Shown piece after piece: positions 7,285-14,229 of a stretch of DNA of 18,903 nt. The translations under genes were made by a program, and so were the position numbers. The notes beneath the pieces were generated by a model that was given only the letters and a program-made list of their open reading frames with translations, was not told the origin of the DNA and did no database searches. The first letter of the stretch is position 1, and each line of letters begins with the position of its first letter. This DNA comes from an uncultured Clostridia bacterium (GTDB lineage: Bacteria; Bacillota; Clostridia; Oscillospirales; Acutalibacteraceae): contig CALEII010000028.1 of NCBI GenBank assembly GCA_937876205.1, positions 1-18,903 on the forward strand. The letters are read 5' to 3'.

Positions 7285-7304
7285 ACTTTTTGTTTTGGCA
7301 AACA

Positions 7305-7322
7305 ACATAATGTAAATTATGT
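7305..7322 (-). repeat. Right inverted repeat (IRR) of the invertible segment
   Basis: The plus strand reads ACATAATGTAAATTATGT, an 18 of 18 match to the reverse complement of the left repeat, with the same 7-4-7 layout and centre GTAA. The identity does not continue into the flanks on either side. The opposite orientation of the centres predicts inversion, not deletion. Confidence 0.88.
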
Positions 7323-7340
7323 TGCCTGTCATAGGAACAG

Positions 7341-7374
7341 CAATGTAAATTTTGACAAATTGGAGGTCGTCAAA
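7341..7374 (+). promoter_or_regulatory. Leader inverted repeat around the ribosome site of the first surface gene
   Basis: TTTGAC (7341-7346) and GTCAAA (7369-7374) are perfect inverted copies separated by 22 nt. The Shine-Dalgarno GGAGGT (7362-7367) lies between them, and the second arm touches the start codon. The hairpin would be weak (two G-C pairs). It may be chance or a protein-binding site. The GGAGGT with 6-nt spacing fixes the start at 7374. Confidence 0.25.
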
Positions 7375-10300
7375 TGTCAAAGAAGATTATTGCAGTGGTG
7401 GTTTCAGTAATACTCCTCATAGGAGCAGTTATTGGAATCACAATTTTAGTGGATAAAAACTCAGTTCCTGTATCTACTGAAATTGAAAATGGATTGTCAG
7501 CATACGAGTTGGCTGTTCAATATGGTTATGAAGGGACTGTTCAGGAATGGTTGGCTTCTCTTGAAGGAAAGTCTGCGTATCAAATTGCAGTAGATAACGG
7601 ATATTCCGGAAGTGAAAGCGAGTGGATTGCTTCTGTTGAAGCAAATTCGAACAACACGGCTAATATTAAGAATGCAGAGTTTAATTCTAATGGCGAATTA
7701 ATTCTTACTCTTTCTGATGACACTGTTCTTAATCTTGGTATTGCTGTTGGAGCCAATGGCAAAGATGGTATTGACGGTAAAGATGGTGTTGACGGCAAAG
7801 ACGGCGTAGACGGCAAAGATGGCATTGATGGCAAAGACGGTGTTGACGGTAAAGATGGTGTCGACGGTAAAGATGGCGCTGATGGTAAGGATGGCGTTAG
7901 TATCACAACTGCTACTATAAACAGTGAAGGTCAGCTTGTTATAGGTTTTTCGGATGGTAAGGTCGTAAATCTTGACAAGGTAGTTGGCTCCAATGGTAAA
8001 GATGGCGTTGGCGTTGTGTCTTCAAAAATCAATGAAAATGGTGAACTTGTCATTACCTATTCTAATGGTCAAGAAGCAAATCTTGGTGTTGTAATCGGTG
8101 CAAAAGGTGACAAGGGTGATGCGGGTGCCGACGGTAAAGATGGTGTCGATGGCAAGGATGGAATAGATGCTATCTCTTCTACTAGTATTAATGAAAATGG
8201 TGAACTTGTTATCACTTATTCTGATGGCACAATCGATAATCTCGGTGTTATAGTTGGTGCTGATGGTAAAGATGGTGCCAATGGCAAAGATGGTGCCGAT
8301 GGTAAAGATGGTGCCAATGGCAAAGATGGTGCCGATGGTAAAGATGGCGAAAATGGAATTAGTGTAACAGGTGCAGAGATTACCTCTGAAGGTGAACTTG
8401 TTCTTACATATTCTAACAATCAGCGTTCTAATCTTGGCAGAGTCATAGGTACGGACGGCAAAGATGGTGTCAATGGTAAAGATGGAAAAACACCTTACAT
8501 TAAGAATGGTAATTGGTGGATTGGTGAAACTGATACCGGTGTTAAGTCGGAAGGCAAGGACGGTGCTAATGGTCAGGATGGTGTCAATGGCACAAATGGA
8601 ACTGATGGTGAAGATGGCCAGACTCCTTATATCAAAAACGGCAACTGGTGGATCGGTGATGCTGACACCGGTGTTAAAGCAGAAGGTGTTGATGGTATAA
8701 ATGGCACTGACGGTAAAGATGGTATTGACGGAAAAGATGGTGTAAGTGTAGCTAAATCAGAAATCAATGCCAAGGGCGAATTAGTTATTACATATTCTGA
8801 TGGACAAGTAGATAATCTCGGTATTGTAATTGGTCGTGATGGTACCAATGGTAAAGATGGTGCCAATGGCAAAGATGGTATAGACGGTAAAGATGGTGTT
8901 GGCATTAAAAATATTGAGATTACTAATGAAGATGAGTTGCTTATCACATTAACAAATAATTCCACCTTGAATCTTGGTTGCATCAAGGGTGCCGATGGAA
9001 AAGATGGTACTGATGGTAAGGATGGCATAAATGGAACTGACGGTGTTGATGGAAAGGATGGCGTTAGTGTTATTGGTGCATCTATAAATGATGCAAATGA
9101 ACTGGTGCTTACCTTCTCTAATGATACTGAGAAAAATCTTGGTGTTGTAGTTGGTGCTGACGGTAAAGATGGTCAAAACGGAACTGACGGCAAAGATGGT
9201 GTTGGTATTAAAAAGACAGAAATCAATGCTCTTGGTGAATTTGTTGTTACCTACACTGATGACACAACCGACAATCTTGGTGTAATTATAAGTGATAATG
9301 GTGGCGCCGGTACTATCGCAAATGCTCCTCGTGTACAAATTAATAGTGCTACAAACGAGTGGGAAATTTCCACAGATGGTGGAAAAACATGGGTTACAAC
9401 AGGTGTTAAAGCAACCGGTGGAGACGGTAAAGATGGTATAGATGGTCAGAATGGCTCAGATGGTGTTAGCATAACGGATGCTATTATCAATGCGGACAAT
9501 GAGCTTGTTTTAACCTTTTCCAACAATGTACAAAAGAATCTTGGTGTAGTTGTTGGCGTCGATGGTAAAGACGGCGCTAACGGAAAAGATGGTAAAGATG
9601 GTGCAAATGGCACCGATGGTGAAGATGGCCAGACGCCATATATTAAAAATGGTAATTGGTGGATTGGAGACACTGATACAGGAGTTAAAGCTGAGGGCAT
9701 CGATGGTGCAGATGGTCAGGACGGAACCGATGGTATCAATGGCACAAACGGAACTGATGGTGAAGACGGTCAGACACCTTATATCAAAAACGGTAATTGG
9801 TGGATCGGAGAAACTGACACTGGTGTTAAGGCTGAAGGTGTAGATGGAATAAATGGTACAGACGGTAAGGATGGCACAGATGGCAATGACGGCGTTGGTG
9901 TAAGTGGTGCAGCTATCAATGATGAAAATCATCTTATTATTAAGCTCTCTAACAATGAAACAATTGATGTTGGTGTTGTAGTTGGTGCAGATGGTCAAGA
10001 TGGTGCCAACGGAACCGATGGTAAAGACGGAAAAGATGGTGTTGGAATTAAAAATGTTACTGTATCTGAAGAAGGTATATTAACCATAACACTTGACAAT
10101 GACACTGTTTTAACTCTCGGAAACATCAAGGGAAAAGATGGCATTGGTATCGCAAAAACTGAAATTAATGCTGAAGGTAAATTGGTAATTACATATACAG
10201 ATGATAAAGTTGTTACTCTTGATAGGGTTGTTGGTAGTGATGGTGTCGGTGTTCAGTCTATAGAGCTTACTGATGATTATATGTTAAAAATCACTCTTAC

Positions 10301-11537
10301 TGATGGTGGAACTCAGACAGTTGGACCTATCAGAGGTGAAAAGGGTGAAGCTGGTGTAGACGGTGTTGGTATTGATAGTGTCAGCGTTGGAGATGACGGA
10401 TACCTTTACGTAAAATATACTGATAGCGATGAATCACAGAAAATTGCTTATATCAAGGGAGATAAAGGTGACAAGGGTGATACAGGAGCTATGGGTCCTC
10501 AAGGTGAAAAAGGTGAAGCTGGCGCGAATGGTACTGACGGAAAAACACCTTATATAAAAGATGGTAATTGGTGGATCGGTGACACTGATACCGGTATTAA
10601 GGCAGAGGGCACGGATGCTTCAAATGGTCTTGATGGCGTTGGTGTTGCAAATGCATATGTAAATAGCGAGTTGCATCTTATTATTGTTCTAACTAATGGC
10701 ACTGAAATTGATGCAGGTTATGTTGGTGTTTCTACCGGTGGTGGCTCAAGTCCCGACCCTGCACCAACCACATATACCGTAACCTTTAAGGATTGGGACG
10801 GTACAGTTTTGAAGACTGAAACTGTTGAAAGCGGTAAGGCGGCAACAGCTCCGGCAGCTCCTTCCAGATATGGATATGACTTTGTTGGTTGGGACAAGAA
10901 CTTCAGTAATGTTACAACAGATTTAGTTGTTACAGCAAAGTACACACAAACATCTTCAGAGACATATACAGTTACTTTTGTTGATTACAATGGAACAATA
11001 CTTTCTGAAAAAACTGTAAATTCGGGTGCATCAGCAGAATTGCCTGCTAATCCGAGTAAAAGTGGAACCACATTCATTGGATGGTCCGGAAACTATTCAA
11101 ATGTAACTAAGGATGAAACAGTTACTGCGATTTACAGTGATACAAAAAATGTTTTTGTTGTTGAATCAGTATCGGGAGATATAGGTGATACTGTTACGGT
11201 TCTTGTATCTGTTGATGGCTCTGTAAAAACTTGTGGATTTGATCTTAATATTTTCTATGATTCATCCCTTGAATTGGTATCTTACGATAGCGATTTGGAT
11301 TTGGATGTTGTTGTAAATGATTCATTATATGCAAATGGAATTAAATTGAATTTCAGTTCTGCAAGTGACAAAACAAAGCAGCGTGATATTATAGAATTAA
11401 CATTCAAAATCAAAGATACAACAAAAAAATCATTACCTGTCACTATTCAAATGACAGAGGCTTTTGAAGTTACAAGCACCGGTGTTATTGAAAATACAGC
11501 GTACACAGTTGTTAATGGTGTGGTGAAAGTACAGTGA
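7374..11537 (+). CDS. Membrane-anchored collagen-like stalk protein with C-terminal cohesin-like domain
   Basis: A 1387-residue surface protein. Residues 4-26 form an uncleaved signal anchor. About 42-92 hold two copies of a YELAVQYGYEGTVQEWLASL-type motif often found before collagen-like tracts. From about 126 to 1120, Gly-X-Y tracts (mostly GKDGVD/GKDGID) alternate with about 16 beta-rich modules of roughly 27 residues (pattern INENGELVITYSDG...NLGVVIG), five TPYIKNGNWWIGETDTGVK modules, and one related WEISTDGGKTW module near 650-680. Then come two Listeria-Bacteroides repeats (about 1133-1191 and 1197-1255) and a cohesin-like domain (about 1259-1387: FDLNIFYDSSLELVSYDSD, ending VVNGVVKV). 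There is no LPxTG motif, so anchoring is N-terminal. The likely role is a long stalk presenting a cohesin to a dockerin partner. First gene after the switch; its stop overlaps the next start. Confidence 0.9.
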   Translation: MSKKIIAVVVSVILLIGAVIGITILVDKNSVPVSTEIENGLSAYELAVQYGYEGTVQEWLASLEGKSAYQIAVDNGYSGSESEWIASVEANSNNTANIKNAEFNSNGELILTLSDDTVLNLGIAVGANGKDGIDGKDGVDGKDGVDGKDGIDGKDGVDGKDGVDGKDGADGKDGVSITTATINSEGQLVIGFSDGKVVNLDKVVGSNGKDGVGVVSSKINENGELVITYSNGQEANLGVVIGAKGDKGDAGADGKDGVDGKDGIDAISSTSINENGELVITYSDGTIDNLGVIVGADGKDGANGKDGADGKDGANGKDGADGKDGENGISVTGAEITSEGELVLTYSNNQRSNLGRVIGTDGKDGVNGKDGKTPYIKNGNWWIGETDTGVKSEGKDGANGQDGVNGTNGTDGEDGQTPYIKNGNWWIGDADTGVKAEGVDGINGTDGKDGIDGKDGVSVAKSEINAKGELVITYSDGQVDNLGIVIGRDGTNGKDGANGKDGIDGKDGVGIKNIEITNEDELLITLTNNSTLNLGCIKGADGKDGTDGKDGINGTDGVDGKDGVSVIGASINDANELVLTFSNDTEKNLGVVVGADGKDGQNGTDGKDGVGIKKTEINALGEFVVTYTDDTTDNLGVIISDNGGAGTIANAPRVQINSATNEWEISTDGGKTWVTTGVKATGGDGKDGIDGQNGSDGVSITDAIINADNELVLTFSNNVQKNLGVVVGVDGKDGANGKDGKDGANGTDGEDGQTPYIKNGNWWIGDTDTGVKAEGIDGADGQDGTDGINGTNGTDGEDGQTPYIKNGNWWIGETDTGVKAEGVDGINGTDGKDGTDGNDGVGVSGAAINDENHLIIKLSNNETIDVGVVVGADGQDGANGTDGKDGKDGVGIKNVTVSEEGILTITLDNDTVLTLGNIKGKDGIGIAKTEINAEGKLVITYTDDKVVTLDRVVGSDGVGVQSIELTDDYMLKITLTDGGTQTVGPIRGEKGEAGVDGVGIDSVSVGDDGYLYVKYTDSDESQKIAYIKGDKGDKGDTGAMGPQGEKGEAGANGTDGKTPYIKDGNWWIGDTDTGIKAEGTDASNGLDGVGVANAYVNSELHLIIVLTNGTEIDAGYVGVSTGGGSSPDPAPTTYTVTFKDWDGTVLKTETVESGKAATAPAAPSRYGYDFVGWDKNFSNVTTDLVVTAKYTQTSSETYTVTFVDYNGTILSEKTVNSGASAELPANPSKSGTTFIGWSGNYSNVTKDETVTAIYSDTKNVFVVESVSGDIGDTVTVLVSVDGSVKTCGFDLNIFYDSSLELVSYDSDLDLDVVVNDSLYANGIKLNFSSASDKTKQRDIIELTFKIKDTTKKSLPVTIQMTEAFEVTSTGVIENTAYTVVNGVVKVQ
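8262..8347 (+). repeat. Perfect 36-bp tandem repeat in the collagen-like region
   Basis: Two identical 36-bp units (8262-8297 and 8298-8333) are followed by 14 bases of a third. Each encodes DGKDGANGKDGA. The whole region 7750-10550 is rich in 9- and 18-bp related units, so in-frame length change by slippage or recombination is likely. The repeats are coding, not a CRISPR array. Confidence 0.85.
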
Positions 11538-12226
11538 TTTCCATAAAGAATAAAAAAGGAATAATTTTAACAGTTGCTATTTGCTTTGTTCTTGTTGTAA
11601 CAACAGTTGTTCTTATTAATGTTCTGAATAATAAAGATACTTACGATGTGACATTTTATTCAGATACGGGAGTAGTGTTGAAGGTAGATGTAGTACAAAA
11701 ACATTTATCAGCAACACCTCCCAATTCACCGAAAATAACATATGGAAAAGTTTTTAAATCTTGGGATACTGACTTTTCAGATGTTACGAATGATTTGGAT
11801 GTTTATCCGGTGTGTGAAGATGTAAAAGGAAAAACGAACGTTATTGCAGCGCAGAGCGTATATTCAGCAAAAGAAAATACACTTACTGTTCCAATTCAAC
11901 TTTGTGGAAATGTATGTGTATCAGGATTAGATATTACTATTCACTATGATAAAAACTCATTGCGGTTGAAATCAGTTACTGAGGATGGTGCAGTAATTTA
12001 TAACGATTCAACACCGGGAGTTGTAAATCTGAATTATGTCAGTACAGAAAACACAACTGCGGATGTTGACCTTTGCAATTTGCAATTTTTAACAGGCACA
12101 AGCGAAGGTGAGTTTCCGATAAGCATAGAAGTTAAAAGCATTTATGCATTTGAAGATGAAAGTAAAATGAATGAAATGTATGTCCCTGATTTTACTATAA
12201 GTGACGGAACAGTTTATGTGAATTAG
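11534..12226 (+). CDS. Small membrane-anchored cohesin-like protein (first)
   Basis: A 230-residue protein. Membrane anchor at about 9-30 after a Lys-rich start; one Listeria-Bacteroides-type repeat at about 36-94 (VTFYSDTGVVLKVD...FKSWDTDFSDVTNDLDVYPV); a cohesin-like domain at about 101-230 with NTLTVPIQLCGNVCVSGLDITIHYD, an aromatic/hydrophobic core segment and the closing ISDGTVYV strand. The start is a GTG at 11534 overlapping the upstream TGA, with a poor ribosome site, so it is probably translated by coupling to the stalk gene. The layout equals the C-terminal end of the stalk protein and the next gene, suggesting duplication. The cohesin would face outside and bind a dockerin. The fold call comes from pattern reading and needs a profile search. 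Confidence 0.82.
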   Translation: MISIKNKKGIILTVAICFVLVVTTVVLINVLNNKDTYDVTFYSDTGVVLKVDVVQKHLSATPPNSPKITYGKVFKSWDTDFSDVTNDLDVYPVCEDVKGKTNVIAAQSVYSAKENTLTVPIQLCGNVCVSGLDITIHYDKNSLRLKSVTEDGAVIYNDSTPGVVNLNYVSTENTTADVDLCNLQFLTGTSEGEFPISIEVKSIYAFEDESKMNEMYVPDFTISDGTVYVN

Positions 12227-12243
12227 TAAAGGAGGAATGATTA

Positions 12244-12960
12244 TTGCGGAAGATTAAGAAACGAATAAGAATTCCTTTTTGGCTACAAATTCTTTTAATT
12301 ATTTTTATTGGTGTTTTGCTTAGTTGTATTGTGCTCATTATCAGCAATGTCATTTCTCAGACTAATCAGGAAGTGGTAAATCATACAGTGACATTTGCCT
12401 ATTCGGACGGAACTGTTATTGAAACAAAAACTGTTGAGGAAGGGAAAGGTGTTATTCCTCCTAATATAGAAAGTAATAGTGTGTTCCGTGGATGGAGTGC
12501 AGGTTTTAACCAAGTAAAATCTGATGTTGAAGTTCATCCTGTATTTTACAATCCATCAGAAGAAAATTTATTTTATTTTGATTCAGTTTATGTAAAAGAA
12601 GGAACGAAGTTTACACTGAACGTTTATGTGGGCGGAAACGTAGATGTTTCCAACGGAACACTTTCACTAAATTACGATACAGATGTTCTGAAATATAAAA
12701 AAGCTGAAACCTTTAACATATCAAAAGTGTCGGAAAATAAATCAGGCGAAATAACGATAAACCTTGATAGTAAAACACCATTAAAAGAAAAAACACTGAT
12801 AGCCCAATTAACTTTCTACGCAAAGAAAAAGGATGCATATTCAACTCATATTGACTTAATAGTAAAAAATGCTGAAACAATTGTTGCAGGAAAATCAAAC
12901 TCGGTAGCTTTTGCGACAATTAAAAATAAAATTTACTTTTTACAGGAGGTAGGAGAATGA
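12244..12960 (+). CDS. Small membrane-anchored cohesin-like protein (second)
   Basis: A 238-residue protein with the same plan: positive N-terminus (RKIKKRIRI), membrane anchor at about 12-36, Listeria-Bacteroides repeat at about 46-102 (VTFAYSDGTVIETKTVEEGKG...FRGWSAGFNQV), and a cohesin-like domain at about 108-238 (GTKFTLNVYVGGNVDVSNGTLSLNYDTDVLKYKKAE). The start is a TTG at 12244, set by GGAGGA at 12231-12236 with 7-nt spacing; an ATG at 12237 is out of frame and ends after six codons. Its stop overlaps the next ATG (ATGA). The domain is divergent from the preceding protein, so the two may bind different dockerins. Confidence 0.82.
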   Translation: MRKIKKRIRIPFWLQILLIIFIGVLLSCIVLIISNVISQTNQEVVNHTVTFAYSDGTVIETKTVEEGKGVIPPNIESNSVFRGWSAGFNQVKSDVEVHPVFYNPSEENLFYFDSVYVKEGTKFTLNVYVGGNVDVSNGTLSLNYDTDVLKYKKAETFNISKVSENKSGEITINLDSKTPLKEKTLIAQLTFYAKKKDAYSTHIDLIVKNAETIVAGKSNSVAFATIKNKIYFLQEVGE

Positions 12961-14228
12961 AGAAAAAAATAATCAAAGTATTTGCTTGCATTCTTGCAGT
13001 AGCCATGCCGTTGACAACGTTAATGTTCTCGATTGCTCAGGCAAGTGAAGCAAATACGCAAACAAGCGGTGCGAAAGCAGCGTATTTAACCGATGTAAAG
13101 TATGATAGTCCTGACATAAACAAACTTACCGGAATGGGAGAAGAGCCTGAAGATTTATCGGTAACGGCAGGAGCTGAATACATGGAAAAAGCGTGGTATG
13201 AATATGTTACATATTCAGATAAAGCTGTGGCATCATATCGAATGAATGATGAATACAGATTATTGTTTTATGATCCTTACACTTATACTAATGCAATGGT
13301 AATGGATGTTCAGTTTGATGCTACCACGACTGAATTCGACACGATGTCATCTTACACTATTTCAAAAACAACATCAAAAACAATCACGTCATGCATTGAA
13401 TCAACGGACACATTTACAAATGCAACACAAACAAGTGGGCGAGATGTTACACATACTAATGTTACTAATGGTGGTGAAACAAAGACAACATATAATCATA
13501 CCGAGAACACTACAACTACTGGTAAGGTTACTGAAAAAGACGAATATTTTTATGAAACGAAAGATTCTGTTGATCTTTCAATATCAGAAACTCTTGATAT
13601 TCATACAACAACAGGTACATCGGATGTTGGCTTGCCTCAAGTGAGTGTCGATGTTGGCTCTTTAACGACTGTTCAAGATACTTTTAAACAAGAGTGGTTA
13701 ACAGATTATGTTACGCACGATACGATTTATAGTCCTGATTATAAAACAACAACAACCTATTCTGGCGATTCAACGGTAGAAGATAATACTACATCTACTA
13801 CTGATGGTTGGACAGAACTTTCTGCGCGAGTGACGAAAACGCTTGGATCTTCAAGATCGACTAGCAATTCGTGGTCTGAGGAAGAGAGTGTAACCACGAC
13901 AAAAACTTATGCTGCTACGCATTTTGCTTCTGACGGTGTAACCCCATTGCCTTGGGCAATTGTACATTATGAAGTACAAATGCCGTTGAAATGTGTTTTA
14001 CAAATTAAGCATAGTGGTGAATGGGTGCCTGTTTCTGAAATCTATTGTATGCTGACGACTGTAAAGGGTACTTGTCGTGCGTGGATGCAGAATGGTCAAG
14101 TATATTATGAAGACTGGGGTAGCGGAGAACCTGTTGTAGCAACAGACTTCTGGGCACAGTTCTTAACAAAAGAACAGCTGATGAGTGCATATACCAATAA
14201 GCTTTATCCTGTAGGAGGTGGAAACTAA
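12957..14228 (+). CDS. Secreted Thr/Ser-rich protein of unknown function
   Basis: A 423-residue protein with a cleavable signal peptide (1 to about 29, ending SIAQA). I do not recognise a family with confidence. Residues about 120-310 are dominated by alternating Thr/Ser and polar residues (TISKTTSKTITS, TYNHTENTTTTG, TTTTYSGDSTVEDNTTSTTDG, TLGSSRSTSNSWSEEESVTTT), the pattern of long amphipathic beta strands. This recalls aerolysin or ETX/MTX2-type pore-forming proteins. The C-terminal 100 residues form a compact-looking beta-rich part (WAIVHYEVQMPLKCVLQIKHSGEWVPVSEIYCML) ending near YTNKLYPVGGGN. No cohesin, dockerin, sortase or membrane anchor is seen. It starts by ATGA overlap with AGGAGG ahead of it, so it is made with the cohesin proteins. 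It may be a secreted effector or a subunit of the surface complex. Confidence 0.75.
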   Translation: MKKKIIKVFACILAVAMPLTTLMFSIAQASEANTQTSGAKAAYLTDVKYDSPDINKLTGMGEEPEDLSVTAGAEYMEKAWYEYVTYSDKAVASYRMNDEYRLLFYDPYTYTNAMVMDVQFDATTTEFDTMSSYTISKTTSKTITSCIESTDTFTNATQTSGRDVTHTNVTNGGETKTTYNHTENTTTTGKVTEKDEYFYETKDSVDLSISETLDIHTTTGTSDVGLPQVSVDVGSLTTVQDTFKQEWLTDYVTHDTIYSPDYKTTTTYSGDSTVEDNTTSTTDGWTELSARVTKTLGSSRSTSNSWSEEESVTTTKTYAATHFASDGVTPLPWAIVHYEVQMPLKCVLQIKHSGEWVPVSEIYCMLTTVKGTCRAWMQNGQVYYEDWGSGEPVVATDFWAQFLTKEQLMSAYTNKLYPVGGGN

Positions 14229-14229
14229 T

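Larger units (their letters stand above)
7043..7322. promoter_or_regulatory. Invertible promoter segment (phase switch), OFF orientation
   Basis: A 244-bp segment between perfect 18-bp inverted repeats, lying between a tyrosine recombinase gene and the first gene of a surface-protein operon. It contains one near-consensus promoter pointing left and one intrinsic terminator pointing right. In this orientation transcription is driven away from the operon, and read-through from the left is stopped. Because inversion maps position p to 14365 minus p, the flipped promoter would occupy 7241-7269 and start near 7276, about 98 nt before the ATG at 7374. The layout is that of known switches such as Bacteroides capsule promoters and the cwpV/RecV system of Clostridioides difficile. 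Inversion itself is inferred. Confidence 0.8.
7016..7373. other. Noncoding switch region between recombinase and surface operon
   Basis: All 358 bp are accounted for by the invertible segment (7043-7322) and a 51-bp leader of the first surface gene (7323-7373), which contains its ribosome site. No credible ORF is present. Confidence 0.8.

Noticed and set aside
7332..7341. A third partial copy (AATGTAAATT) of the recombinase site core near the operon start
   Set aside because: Only 10 AT-rich bases match and the palindromic arms are missing; probably chance.
7580..9998. Several minus-strand open frames with PSLPS-type or Thr/Ile-rich products
   Set aside because: They are antisense shadows of the Gly-rich repeats, with no ribosome sites and low-complexity products.
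7750..10550. Dense short DNA repeats that could suggest a CRISPR array or noncoding satellite
   Set aside because: The repeats keep one open reading frame with Gly at every third codon and have no constant repeat/variable spacer pattern; they encode collagen-like protein.
11140..11537. Sortase anchoring signal at the C-terminus of the stalk protein
   Set aside because: No LPxTG-like motif, hydrophobic tail or basic end; the protein ends in the last cohesin strand.
12957..12992. Possible lipobox (VFAC) in the secreted protein
   Set aside because: The Cys is at residue 11, too early for a hydrophobic segment before it; a standard signal peptide with a later AQA cleavage site fits better.
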